Source: Sphingopyxis fribergensis
Lineage (GTDB): Bacteria; Pseudomonadota; Alphaproteobacteria; Sphingomonadales; Sphingomonadaceae
Assembly: GCF_000803645.1 (NCBI RefSeq)
Contig: NZ_CP009122.1
Coordinates: 4,812,501 to 4,876,500 of the forward strand
Length of the DNA stretch: 64,000 nucleotides
Direction of reading: 5' to 3'
Below are positions 24,260-33,776 of the stretch, piece after piece (within the stretch, counting starts at the first letter, position 1; each line of letters begins with the position of its first letter). The notes below the pieces were generated by a model, which saw nothing but the letters and a program-made list of their open reading frames with translations, was not told the DNA's origin and ran no database searches. The position numbers and the translations under genes are program-made.

Positions 24260-26448
24260 CTCATAAACACAGGCGGCTTGCCATCGCTGCGTTACCCTGG
24301 CTGCTGATCGCGGGCGGGCTTGTGGTCGCCTACGGCCTGTTTGCGACATTGGCGGACAATCTCGCGGACCGAAACATCCGGACGGGGTTCGGTTTCCTGT
24401 TCGACCGGGCGGGTTTCGCGATCGGTGAAACGCTGATTGCTTACGCGCCGGGCGATTCCTATGCCGCGGCGCTGGCGGTGGGTCTTCTCAACACGCTCCT
24501 GATATCGGCGCTCGGCATCATCTTCTCGACCTTGCTCGGCCTCGCGGTCTGCATGGCGCGCCTGTCGTCCAACTGGCTGCTTGCGAGGCTCTCCGGCCTT
24601 TATATCGAGCTGGTTCGCAATATTCCGCTGCTGCTCCAGATGTTCGTCTGGTACGCCGCGCTGCTGTTCGGTCTGCCCGGACCCGGCCCGGGCGCCGTCG
24701 GACCGTTCGACCTCGATAATCGGGGATTGCACCTCCCCGCGCTCTCCTTGGCCGATCCGGGACGGCCGGTCTTTCTCATCGCGATCGTCGCCTGTGCGAT
24801 CCTGCTGGGTGCCGTGCGGCGAGGAGCCGTTCGCACGCGCACTGCGCTGGCCTTCGCCGGCATCTCCCTGGTGCCGCTCTTGCTGTGGGGCGGGATCGAT
24901 CTGCCGCGGGCGGGGCGCTTCGGAACCGTCGGCGGATTGTCGCTCTCCACGGAGTTTCTGACGCTGGTCGCCAGCCTTTCGGTCTATGCCTCGGCCTATC
25001 TGGCCGAGATATTCCGCGGCGCGATCCTCGCCGTTCCCGCAGGGCAGAGCGAGGCCGCCAAAGCGCTCGGCCTGTCGCCCGCGCAAACAATGGGACGGAT
25101 CGTGATGCCGCAAGCGCTGCGCATCGCCATACCGCCGATGACGAGTTGGCATCTCAACACGATCAAGAACAGCTCTCTGGGGGTAGCGATCGGTTATCCC
25201 GAGTTTGTCTCGGTGGTCGACACCGTCATCAGCCAGACAGGCCAGGCGATCGAAGGCGTCGGCCTGATCGTCGCGACCTTTCTCCTGCTCTCGCTGTCCT
25301 TGTCGTTCGTTACCGACCGCTATGCCCGCCGGTTGGGCTGGAGCGCTGCCGGGCAGCCCGGCCGCAGCATCCAGTCGTCGCCCCTCGAACCCTTTCCGCT
25401 GCGCTCGGTGGCCGCGTGGCCGTCGTGGATGCGGCGCAATCTCTTCAAGGGATGGCGCCAGTCGATATTGACCATCGCGATCCTCGCTATGACCGCGGCT
25501 TTCGTCGGCAGGGGACTCTCGTGGCTGCTATTCGACGCGACCTTCGCCGGGGGCGCCGCCGATTGCCGGTTGGCCAGCGGTGCTTGCTGGCCGTTCCTCC
25601 GCGAAAATGCGAGGCTCATATTGTTTGGCACCTATCCCGAAGCCGAGCAATGGCGGTCCGCCGCAGCGGCGGCCGCGCTGCTTTCGTGCCTTGCGTTCTC
25701 CTTCGTTCCCCGATTTTGGCGCAGCCGCCTCGGGCTTGTCTGGCTCGGAGCAATCGCCGTGGCGGTACTGCTGTTACGAGGAGGGTTCGCGGGCCTTCCT
25801 TATGTCCCGATGGAGAAGTGGAGCGGCCTGCCGGTCACATTGCTGCTCGCGAGCCTTGCGGTGGTCGGCGCTTTTCCATTGGCTATACTCCTCGCGTTCG
25901 GCCGCAGGTCGATGCGGCGCGGGGTTCGCTGGCCGAGCATCGCTTTCATCGAGCTGGTTCGCGGAACACCCCTGATTGGGGTGCTCTTCCTCGCTGCGGT
26001 CCTGTTCCCGTTGTTCGTGCCCTCCTATCTCTCGATCGACAGCCTGCCACGCGTCCAGATCGCGCTCATTCTCTTCACTGCCGCCTATATGGCGGAGGTC
26101 ATCCGGGGCGGCCTGCTGGCCATTCCCGTCGGACAGGCCGAGGCGGCCCATGCCCTTGGCCTCACCAAATGGCAGACGCGGCGCCACATTCTGTTGCCGC
26201 AGGCCCTGAAAGTCAGCGTGCCCGGGCTGGTCAACACATCGATCAGCGAGGTCAAGAATACAACGCTCGTCCTCATCGTCGGCGTCTTCGATTTGTTGCA
26301 GACGACCCGCCTCTCCTACGTCGAGGCGCAATGGCGACCCTATTTCGCCGAAGCCTATCTTTTCACCGGGGCAATTTTCTTTTTCCTCTGCTTCTCCCTG
26401 TCCCGGCTCAGCATGAAGATCGAACGGAAACTAAACTATGCAGGATAA
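24256..26448 (+). CDS. Fused two-permease subunit of amino-acid ABC transporter
   Basis: A 730-residue membrane protein that joins two permeases usually encoded separately (AapQ and AapM type). The first half has the EAA loop EAAKALGLSPAQTMGRIVMPQAL; the second has EAAHALGLTKWQTRRHILLPQAL. Each half also carries its IELVRN(I/T)PL-type motif. Roughly twelve or more membrane helices are present, with a junction near residue 385-410. The ATG overlaps the stop of the binding protein. One chain providing both permeases would give a fixed 1:1 ratio. The fusion may be known in related strains; I cannot check. Confidence 0.88.
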   Translation: MTHKHRRLAIAALPWLLIAGGLVVAYGLFATLADNLADRNIRTGFGFLFDRAGFAIGETLIAYAPGDSYAAALAVGLLNTLLISALGIIFSTLLGLAVCMARLSSNWLLARLSGLYIELVRNIPLLLQMFVWYAALLFGLPGPGPGAVGPFDLDNRGLHLPALSLADPGRPVFLIAIVACAILLGAVRRGAVRTRTALAFAGISLVPLLLWGGIDLPRAGRFGTVGGLSLSTEFLTLVASLSVYASAYLAEIFRGAILAVPAGQSEAAKALGLSPAQTMGRIVMPQALRIAIPPMTSWHLNTIKNSSLGVAIGYPEFVSVVDTVISQTGQAIEGVGLIVATFLLLSLSLSFVTDRYARRLGWSAAGQPGRSIQSSPLEPFPLRSVAAWPSWMRRNLFKGWRQSILTIAILAMTAAFVGRGLSWLLFDATFAGGAADCRLASGACWPFLRENARLILFGTYPEAEQWRSAAAAAALLSCLAFSFVPRFWRSRLGLVWLGAIAVAVLLLRGGFAGLPYVPMEKWSGLPVTLLLASLAVVGAFPLAILLAFGRRSMRRGVRWPSIAFIELVRGTPLIGVLFLAAVLFPLFVPSYLSIDSLPRVQIALILFTAAYMAEVIRGGLLAIPVGQAEAAHALGLTKWQTRRHILLPQALKVSVPGLVNTSISEVKNTTLVLIVGVFDLLQTTRLSYVEAQWRPYFAEAYLFTGAIFFFLCFSLSRLSMKIERKLNYAG

Positions 26449-27685
26449 TCATGACGGAAAATGGCCCGAGGAGCCGGCGAGCCCGAAAGGAACCGCCTGG
26501 CAAGATCCGACGCGTGCCGTGCACGGCGGTCCCCGCCCGCGCGATCAGCGGGGCCTTATCAATCCGCCCGTCGATCGAGCTTCCACCATTATCTACGACA
26601 GCGTCGACGCCTATATGGACCGGCACCAAGGGCTCTACGACGAGGTCATCTATGGTCTGTACGGAACGCGAACGACCTTTGCGCTCGCCGAGGCTGTCAG
26701 CGAACTCGAAGGCGGCTGCGCGACCGTCATCACCTCGTCCGGAACCAGCGCAATCGCGCTAGCCCTCACGGCTTTCGTGGCCGGGAGCGACCATCTGCTC
26801 GTCGCGGACTGCGTCTATGGGCCGACCCGCAAGTTTCTGACCGACGTTCTCGCGCGTTTCGGGGTCGAGGTGGAATATTTCCGGCCCGATATCGGAGCGG
26901 AGATTGCCGGGCTGTGCCGCAGCAACACCCGGCTCATCTATATGGAGACCCCGGGCTCGCAGACATTCGATATGATCGACGTCCCCGCGATCACGGCGGT
27001 TGCGCGCAGCCGGGGCATATTGACCGCTCTCGACAACACCTGGGCGACGCCGCTCTTCTTCAAGCCCTTGGCCCATGGCGTCGACATCTCGCTTGCTTCG
27101 GCAACCAAATATCTCTCGGGGCACTCCGACTGTCTGCTCGGCACGATGACGGCGGCCAGCGATGCCGTCTACCGCCAGCTCAAGGACGCGGCGGCGCGCT
27201 GGGGCAACTGCGCGAGTCCCGACAATTGCTATCTGGTCCACCGGGGCATCAGGACGCTCGATGCGCGCCTTGAACGCCACCAGCGCACCGCAGCGACGCT
27301 GATCGAATGGTTCGCCCAGCAACCCGAAGTGGTTGCGGTCCGCTATCCGGCTCATCCCGCCGACCCCGGCCATGCAATCTGGAAGCGGGATTTCACCGGT
27401 GCTTCCGGATTGTTCGGTGTTCAGCTCGATGGCCTGACCCCGCCCGAAACCAGCGCCTTTTTCAACGAATTCTCGCTATTCCAGCTCGGTTCGAGCTGGG
27501 GCGGCTTCGAAAGTCTCGCGGTTCCGGCGTGGCCCGCTCCGATCCGCGATTTTCCCAATGGCGAGGCAGATGGGGCGCTGATCCGCATTCACGCCGGCCT
27601 CGAAGCGCCGCAGGATCTGATCGCCGACCTCGCCGCAGCCTTCGCGCGGGTACGAGCGCTCCGCGGCCGGGGGCAGGCGTCATGA
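26438..27685 (+). CDS. metC: Cystathionine beta-lyase-like PLP enzyme
   Basis: A 415-residue Cys/Met-metabolism PLP enzyme. Key signatures are [32 protein letters not shown], the aspartate in [15 protein letters not shown], and [11 protein letters not shown], where the lysine binds PLP. It breaks carbon-sulfur bonds of cystathionine or related S-substituted cysteines to give a thiol or homocysteine, pyruvate and ammonia. It overlaps the permease end by 11 bases and the ATPase start (ATGA), so it is embedded in the transporter operon, which suggests it acts on the imported substrate. Confidence 0.85.
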   Translation: MQDNHDGKWPEEPASPKGTAWQDPTRAVHGGPRPRDQRGLINPPVDRASTIIYDSVDAYMDRHQGLYDEVIYGLYGTRTTFALAEAVSELEGGCATVITSSGTSAIALALTAFVAGSDHLLVADCVYGPTRKFLTDVLARFGVEVEYFRPDIGAEIAGLCRSNTRLIYMETPGSQTFDMIDVPAITAVARSRGILTALDNTWATPLFFKPLAHGVDISLASATKYLSGHSDCLLGTMTAASDAVYRQLKDAAARWGNCASPDNCYLVHRGIRTLDARLERHQRTAATLIEWFAQQPEVVAVRYPAHPADPGHAIWKRDFTGASGLFGVQLDGLTPPETSAFFNEFSLFQLGSSWGGFESLAVPAWPAPIRDFPNGEADGALIRIHAGLEAPQDLIADLAAAFARVRALRGRGQAS

Positions 27686-28434
27686 CCGACGCCTCGGGCC
27701 ACGCGGCCGTCAGCTTGCGGCAGGTCGACAAATATTATGGCGCCTATCATGCCCTCCGCTCGATCGACCTCGAAATCGCCCCGCGCGAGCGGATCGTGAT
27801 TTGCGGCCCTTCAGGCTCCGGCAAATCGACGCTCATTCGCTGCATGAACAGGCTCGAGGTGCCCGACTCCGGTGCCGTCCTGATCGAGGGAACCAGGATA
27901 ACCGACGCGTCGCGGGAGGCCGTTGCGGCGCTCCGCGCCGTCGGCATGGTCTTTCAACAGTTCAATCTGTTCCCGCACAAGACGGTGCTGGAGAATTGCA
28001 CCCTCGCGCCCGTCCTGCTCGGCGGCTTGTCTCTTCCGGAGGCGGAGGCGCGCGCCATATCCTATTTGGACAAGGTGAGGATTGGCGACCAGGCGGGCAA
28101 ATATCCGGGGCAGCTCTCGGGAGGGCAGCAACAGCGGGCCGCGATAGCCCGCGCTCTGGCGATGGAGCCCCGGATTCTTCTCTTCGACGAGCCGACATCG
28201 GCGCTCGATCCCGAGATGATCAAGGAGGTACTCGATGTGATGACGTCCCTTGCCGGCGAAGGACGGACGATGGTGTGCGTGACGCACGAAATGGGATTCG
28301 CGCGCGAGGCGGCCGATCGCATGCTTTTCATGGATCAGGGCCAGATCATCGAAGACGCAAGGCCGGCAGATTTTTTCGCCGCGCCGAAAAGCGAGCGCGC
28401 ACGGACCTTTCTCGAACAGATACTTTCGCATTGA
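27682..28434 (+). CDS. Amino-acid ABC transporter ATP-binding protein
   Basis: A 250-residue ABC ATPase: Walker [12 protein letters not shown]-loop [15 protein letters not shown], signature [15 protein letters not shown], Walker [15 protein letters not shown] and switch His in VTHEMGFA. This is the polar amino-acid (AapP/GlnQ) class. The start at 27682 overlaps the stop of the lyase gene. It energises the fused permease encoded two genes upstream. The operon ends here; a 285-base gap follows with no gene seen. Confidence 0.92.
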   Translation: MTDASGHAAVSLRQVDKYYGAYHALRSIDLEIAPRERIVICGPSGSGKSTLIRCMNRLEVPDSGAVLIEGTRITDASREAVAALRAVGMVFQQFNLFPHKTVLENCTLAPVLLGGLSLPEAEARAISYLDKVRIGDQAGKYPGQLSGGQQQRAAIARALAMEPRILLFDEPTSALDPEMIKEVLDVMTSLAGEGRTMVCVTHEMGFAREAADRMLFMDQGQIIEDARPADFFAAPKSERARTFLEQILSH

Positions 28435-28719
28435 GCGGCTCAAGTCGGTCGCGCCCCCAAGCTGTGCCGACCCACTTAATCATGTCATTTCATAAGCAAG
28501 CCGAGGGAGGGGCCCGCCGGCTCCTTGCGCGAAAAGGCTCAGGCCGGAAAAAATTTCAAAATTGATGAGGGGTAGAGCTTTGGGGTGCGTATCTAGTAAG
28601 TATCGTGCGCCCGGAATTTACTTCATAACCAATTGATATGATTCAATAAATTCCTATTGACCTGTATATACATTTGATGCTCTCTGAGGGGAATCAGCCA
28701 ACCATCAGGGGGTTTCGCT

Positions 28720-31425
28720 ATGATGACCAGGACAATTTTGCTCGCCAGCGCCGCAGCGGTCGCGACCTTTGCAACGCCAGCGCTCGCGCAGAGCGATGCT
28801 GCGACGCAGTCACCCGCCGCGGAGGATGCTCCGAACGGATCGGACATCGTCGTGACCGGCTCGCGCATTCGTCGCCAGGATCTCGCGGGCGTCGGCCCCG
28901 CGACCGTCGTGTCGGCCGAGCAGATCGAGAACACCGGCGTCGTCAATATCGAGACGGTGCTGCAGCGCCTTCCCGCCAACGCCGGCTTCGCAGGCAACCA
29001 GACCTCCGCCTATTGGGCGAACAATGGATATGGCACGGCGCAGGTGAACCTGCGCGGTCTCGGCATCAAGCGCACGCTTGTTCTGCTCAACGGCCGCCGC
29101 CTCGTCGCGGGCGGCACCGGCGCGAACTCCTCGCCCGATCTTAACATGATCCCGGTCGCGGCGCTCGCGCGCACCGATGTGCTCAAGGACGGCGCCTCGG
29201 CGATCTATGGCGCCGACGCGATGGCGGGCGTGGTCAACCTCGTGACCCGCACTGACTATGAAGGCCTCGGCCTCAGCGTGCGCCAAGGCATCACCGAAAA
29301 GGGCGATGGCTCGGACTTCACCGCCGACCTCCTGTGGGGCGTCCGCAACGATCGCGGCGGTTTCATGGCGGCGGTCACCTATCAGAAGACGAGCGCGGTC
29401 AATATGGCAACGCGCGCGCCTTGCTCGCTTGCCGAAACCACGCCCGGCATGCTGAGCTGCGTGAACAGCGCCTCGACGATCGGCGGCCGCGCGGTGCTGC
29501 CGAACGGCCAGCAGATCAACTTCAATCAGGTGCTGGGCGGTAACGGCAACTTCTTCGAGCCGTACAGCGCTGCCAAGCACAACTTCAACTCGAACCCGTT
29601 CCTCAACGCGGTGAGCCCGGTCGAGCGCGTGAGCACGGCGTTTTTCGCCGACTATGACATCACTGACAATATCGAGGCGTTCGGCGAATTCCTTTACACC
29701 TTCCGCAAGTCGAATCAGATCGCGACGCCCGGAACGCTGCGCAACCTCTCGATCGCGGCGAGCAATCCCACCAATCCGACGGGGCAGAATATCGTCCTCA
29801 TCCAGCGCCGCCTCGCCGAGCCCGGCCCGCGCCAATTCTTCCAGGAAACCGATACCTGGCAGGGTACGTTTGGCCTCCGCGGCAAGCTCTCTAACGATTG
29901 GGGATGGGAAATCGCGGGCGCCTTCGGCCGCAACACCGCGGTCGATGGTTCGACCAACATCGCCAATCTCGAGCGAGTGGCGAATTCCCTCGATACGACC
30001 AAGTGCAGTCTTGCTGCCGGTGCCACGATCCCCTGCGCCGACTATCTCGGGTTCGGCGACCTGACCCCGGAGGTTCTCGACTATATCCTGTTCACGTCGC
30101 GCGACCGCGGCGGCAACGAGCTTGCGACGGTCACCGCCGATATCAACGGCGATCTCTTCAAGCTGCCCGCAGGCCCCGTCTCCTTCGCGGCGGGTGTCGT
30201 CTATCGCAAGGAAAAGGGTTGGCGCGATCCCGATCCGCTGACGGTGCTCGGTATTGCCAACACCAACCAGCAGGATCCGATCTCCGGAACGAGCACGGCG
30301 AAGGAAGCCTATCTCGAACTGTCGGTGCCCGTTCTGGCCGACACACCCTTCTTCCAGTCGCTTACCCTCGACGGCGCGGTTCGCTACTCGAACTACGACC
30401 TGTTCGGCAGCGACTGGAACTACAAGGGGAGCGTCGACTGGGTCATCAATGACAGCTTCCGCCTGCGCGGCACCTACGGCACCGGCTTTCGCATTCCGAA
30501 CGTCCCCGAATTGTTCGGCGGCGTCTCCGAGGGCAATCTGACGACCACCGACCCCTGCTCGCGCTATTCGACCAGCGGCAATGCGACACTGATCGCCAAT
30601 TGTCAGGCGTCGGGCGTGCCGGCCAATTATGTTCAGCTCGGTACAACGATCCTGACAACGGTCGGCGGCAACGAGAATCTGAAACCCGAAAGCTCGACGA
30701 CCTGGACCGTCGGGACGGTGATTTCACCGAAGGGACTGGTTCCGGGACTCTCGCTCACTGCCGACTGGTTCGACATCAAGATCAAGGATGCGATCCGTGC
30801 TATTCCGGGCTCGACAAAGCTCAGCATTTGTTATGCGAGCCAGAATCTTTCGCATCCCTTCTGCGAAGATTTTACCCGCAGCCCGTTGACCGGCGAGGTT
30901 ACCTTCCTCTCCGCGCAACCGATCAACACGGGCCGCGAAGAAATGAACGGCCTCGATCTGGGTCTCGTTTACAACAATGACATCGGCAGCGTGAACGTCT
31001 CGCTCGACGTCAACGTGACCTATCTCAACAAATATGTGGTCCTGCCTTTCCCCGGCGGCGCGCCGATCGACTTCGACGGCTTTATCGGCGGCGGCAATGG
31101 CGGCTATCCGAAATGGCGCGGCTATGGCGTGCTGACCGCTGAAAAGGACGGGGTCAGCGCGACCTGGTCGACCCAGTGGATCGGCAAGGCGACCGACTTC
31201 AATGCGGCCCCCGGCGACATCGGCTACAGCACGCCGAATGTCTTCTACCACAATCTCCAGGTCGCTTTCGAAATCGACGAGAAGACCCGGTTCCAGGTCG
31301 GTGTCGACAATCTTTTCGATCGCAAGGCGCCCTATATCCAGAGCTTCACCGATGCGAACACCGACACGATGACCTATGACCTGCTCGGACGGCGTTTCTA
31401 CGTCGGCTTCCGCACCGCGTTCTGA
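28720..31425 (+). CDS. TonB-dependent outer-membrane receptor
   Basis: A 901-residue receptor with a signal peptide ending ALAQ, a TonB box-like segment DIVVTGSRIRRQ (about residue 44), a plug with VLKDGASAIYGADAMAGVVNLVT, and a long barrel ending FYVGFRTAF. It contains several cysteines in extracellular-type loops (for example CSLAETTPGMLSC). It is followed 11 bases later by two PepSY membrane proteins, which are often linked to iron or metallophore receptors, so metal-complex uptake is a reasonable guess rather than a demonstration. Confidence 0.93.
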   Translation: MMTRTILLASAAAVATFATPALAQSDAATQSPAAEDAPNGSDIVVTGSRIRRQDLAGVGPATVVSAEQIENTGVVNIETVLQRLPANAGFAGNQTSAYWANNGYGTAQVNLRGLGIKRTLVLLNGRRLVAGGTGANSSPDLNMIPVAALARTDVLKDGASAIYGADAMAGVVNLVTRTDYEGLGLSVRQGITEKGDGSDFTADLLWGVRNDRGGFMAAVTYQKTSAVNMATRAPCSLAETTPGMLSCVNSASTIGGRAVLPNGQQINFNQVLGGNGNFFEPYSAAKHNFNSNPFLNAVSPVERVSTAFFADYDITDNIEAFGEFLYTFRKSNQIATPGTLRNLSIAASNPTNPTGQNIVLIQRRLAEPGPRQFFQETDTWQGTFGLRGKLSNDWGWEIAGAFGRNTAVDGSTNIANLERVANSLDTTKCSLAAGATIPCADYLGFGDLTPEVLDYILFTSRDRGGNELATVTADINGDLFKLPAGPVSFAAGVVYRKEKGWRDPDPLTVLGIANTNQQDPISGTSTAKEAYLELSVPVLADTPFFQSLTLDGAVRYSNYDLFGSDWNYKGSVDWVINDSFRLRGTYGTGFRIPNVPELFGGVSEGNLTTTDPCSRYSTSGNATLIANCQASGVPANYVQLGTTILTTVGGNENLKPESSTTWTVGTVISPKGLVPGLSLTADWFDIKIKDAIRAIPGSTKLSICYASQNLSHPFCEDFTRSPLTGEVTFLSAQPINTGREEMNGLDLGLVYNNDIGSVNVSLDVNVTYLNKYVVLPFPGGAPIDFDGFIGGGNGGYPKWRGYGVLTAEKDGVSATWSTQWIGKATDFNAAPGDIGYSTPNVFYHNLQVAFEIDEKTRFQVGVDNLFDRKAPYIQSFTDANTDTMTYDLLGRRFYVGFRTAF

Positions 31426-31436
31426 GGGTAATCGAT

Positions 31437-32141
31437 ATGGCGATCCGTTGGCCGCTGCTCGTCCGGCGAACGCATAAATGGCTGGCCTTGGTGGTCGCCG
31501 TCCAGGCGCTGCTCTGGACGCTGACCGGCTTCTACATGGTGGTCGTGCATATCGACACCATCCATGGCGACCATCTCGTGCGCGCGCCGATGGTTCAGCC
31601 CTTCGACCTCGCGGGCCTCGCGCCGCCGTCGCGGATCGTTGCGGCCGCGCCCGGTGCGTCCGAGGTTCGCTTGCAGCGGTTCTTCGATCGCCCCGTCTGG
31701 CGCGCTGAAACTCCCGAAGGGGCGCGGCTGTTCGATGCCCGCTCGGGTGCGCCGCTGCCTGCGCTTACCGAGTCCCAGGTCCGCGAGCAGGCGCGGCGCA
31801 TCTACACCGGCGACGGCAAGATCGTGTCGGTGCGGCTGTTGACCGAAGCGCCACAGGAAATGCAGTCGCGCAAGCCGCCCTATTGGCAGGTCGAGTTCGA
31901 GGGCTGGAACCGCCCGACGCTCTATCTGTCGCCGACGACCGGTGAGCTTATCTCGCGCCGGCACGCATTGTGGCGCGTGTTCGACTTCGCGTGGATGCTC
32001 CACATCATGGACTATGATGAGCGGACCGACGTCAACAACCCGTTGCTCCGCGTCGCGACCTGGAGCGTCTTCGCGATGGCGATCAGCGGGGCGTGGTTGC
32101 TGATCTGGTCCTTCAAACGCCGCAAGAGGAAGCAGGCATGA
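31437..32141 (+). CDS. PepSY-domain membrane protein
   Basis: A 234-residue protein with one membrane helix near the N-terminus (HKWLALVVAVQALLWTLTGFYM), a periplasmic PepSY-like region (residues 85-170, with PPYWQVEFEGWNRPTLYLSPTTGEL), and a second membrane helix (SVFAMAISGAWLLIWSF) before a basic tail. The RRTHKWLALVV and HIMDYDERTDVNNPLLRV motifs match the iron-uptake-associated PepSY family with conserved helix histidines. It is coupled with the next gene through an ATGA overlap and follows the TonB receptor. Confidence 0.8.
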   Translation: MAIRWPLLVRRTHKWLALVVAVQALLWTLTGFYMVVVHIDTIHGDHLVRAPMVQPFDLAGLAPPSRIVAAAPGASEVRLQRFFDRPVWRAETPEGARLFDARSGAPLPALTESQVREQARRIYTGDGKIVSVRLLTEAPQEMQSRKPPYWQVEFEGWNRPTLYLSPTTGELISRRHALWRVFDFAWMLHIMDYDERTDVNNPLLRVATWSVFAMAISGAWLLIWSFKRRKRKQA

Positions 32142-32872
32142 AACGCATCCGACTGACGCCGCTCTTCTTCCGGCGCATCCACAAATGGGTCGGGCTGATC
32201 CTGGGTCTCCAGTTCCTGCTCTGGGCGCTCAGCGGATCGGTGATGGCGCTGCTCGACAAGGATAAGGTCGGCGGGCACGGCGGCGGGATGTCGCATGCGC
32301 ATCCACTGCCACCGGGGGAATATTTCGACGTGGCGGCCCTGCCGCGCGGCGAACCTGTCACGGGCGTGATCCTTCGCGATCTCGGAACCCGGCCGGTCTA
32401 TGAAGTGCGCTCCGCAAAAGGCGTCCGTCTCGTCGACGCGACAAGCGGCGAGCACATCCGGGTCGACGAGGCCATGGCGCGCGAAGTCGCCTCCATGATG
32501 AACGAGGCGCCGATCCGAGAGGTGAGCGTAATCGCCAAGCCGAACCTCGAATCGCGCGATCATGAGGGGGCGATGTGGCGCGTCGATTTCGCGGACGACG
32601 AGAACAGCAGCGCCTATGTCTCGCTCGATACCGCCCGCTTTCTCGTGATGCGCGGCGATACCTGGCGCACATGGGACTTCTTCTGGATGCTCCACAATAT
32701 GGACTATATCAACCGGTCGAGCTTCAACCACCCGCTGATCATCTTCGTCGCCTTCGGTGTACTATGGCTGTCGGGAACCGGCTTCTACCTGCTGTTCAAA
32801 AGCTTCAGCAAAGCCGACTTCCGTTGGCTGCGCCGGCGCCGCAAGCCGGTCGTGGTCACCCGCACCGGCTGA
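32138..32872 (+). CDS. PepSY-domain membrane protein
   Basis: A 244-residue paralogue of the preceding protein, with the same layout: N-terminal helix (RRIHKWVGLILGLQFLLWALSG), periplasmic domain with MWRVDFADDENSSAYVSLDTARF, the HNMDYINRSSFNHPLIIF motif and a C-terminal helix plus basic tail. The two are adjacent and probably work as a pair in the inner membrane downstream of the TonB receptor. The ATG at 32138 overlaps the previous stop. A HutC-type regulator converges on it six bases further on. Confidence 0.8.
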   Translation: MKRIRLTPLFFRRIHKWVGLILGLQFLLWALSGSVMALLDKDKVGGHGGGMSHAHPLPPGEYFDVAALPRGEPVTGVILRDLGTRPVYEVRSAKGVRLVDATSGEHIRVDEAMAREVASMMNEAPIREVSVIAKPNLESRDHEGAMWRVDFADDENSSAYVSLDTARFLVMRGDTWRTWDFFWMLHNMDYINRSSFNHPLIIFVAFGVLWLSGTGFYLLFKSFSKADFRWLRRRRKPVVVTRTG

Positions 32873-32878
32873 CCGGCC

Positions 32879-33580
32879 TCAATCGTCGATCGAAAAGGCG
32901 GCTGACAGCTCGAAGCGTGTTCCGGGGTGTGTCAGCCAGGCATGCGACACAAGGCGCGAGCGGCTCCAAGTCCGGCGCGTCATCTGGAGCACCGGTTCGC
33001 CGTCGGACAATCCCAGCATGCCGCGCATCCGCTCGTCGGGCATCGTCGAGCAAACGCGATGCTCGACCCGTTCGAGCGGTGCAATGCGCGTCAGATATTC
33101 ATTTGGTGTCATCCGCGTGAAGTCGAGCGTGCCATAGTCGGGGGCGATCGACGCGAGAACGAACCTCTCTTCTATCTGTATCGGAAATTCGGCTTCGTGA
33201 TGGACGATGATCGAATGGAACAATTTCGTGCCCACGGACACCTCGAGCAGCGGCGCCGTCTCTACATTGGCGCGCTCTTCGCGGTTCTGGATCACGCGGG
33301 CGCGGTACGCATGACCGCGCTCCCGGATTTCCTCGGCGATGTTGCGGATTTCAATCATCTGGCCGATCGGCTTTGGCTCTGCGATGAACGATCCGCTGCC
33401 GGCGCGCCGCACGACGACGCCCGCCGCCTGCAACTCGCGTAGAGCGCGGTTCGCGGTCATCCGCGAAACGTCGAACTGCTGAACCAGCTCCGCTTCCGAC
33501 GGCACCCGGTCTCCTGGGTTGAGGCGGCCGTCCCGCACTGCATCGCAAATGCTTTGCTTGATGGCGACGTACCGGGGCAT
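32879..33580 (-). CDS. GntR-family regulator of the HutC subfamily
   Basis: A 233-residue regulator with an N-terminal winged helix (GDRVPSEAELVQQFDVSRMTANRALRELQ-type, residues 20-55) and a UTRA effector domain (LLEVSVGTKLFHSIIVHHEAEFPIQIEERF and beyond). HutC proteins repress histidine utilisation genes through urocanate, but no hut genes are adjacent here. Orientation and position make the TonB receptor and PepSY genes possible targets. The start is ATG 33580, with GAGGCGAGGTG upstream. The in-frame extension to 33685 is judged unlikely. Confidence 0.8.
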   Translation of the reverse strand: MPRYVAIKQSICDAVRDGRLNPGDRVPSEAELVQQFDVSRMTANRALRELQAAGVVVRRAGSGSFIAEPKPIGQMIEIRNIAEEIRERGHAYRARVIQNREERANVETAPLLEVSVGTKLFHSIIVHHEAEFPIQIEERFVLASIAPDYGTLDFTRMTPNEYLTRIAPLERVEHRVCSTMPDERMRGMLGLSDGEPVLQMTRRTWSRSRLVSHAWLTHPGTRFELSAAFSIDD

Positions 33581-33776
33581 CACCTCGCCTCCCGTCTCTT
33601 CGGGCGGCCGGGTTGCCTCGCGGGGCCGAGATTCTGAAGCGGGGGATTTTCGAGTGAGCGAAGGGTTCATAAGTCGTCTATACAACTTCGCCGACTCCCA
33701 GCTAGGTAAAACAGAATGTCACGCGCCGATTGCGCAAAAACTTGCGCGCCAAGCCACTCTCGGTGAGAGCGGGAGA

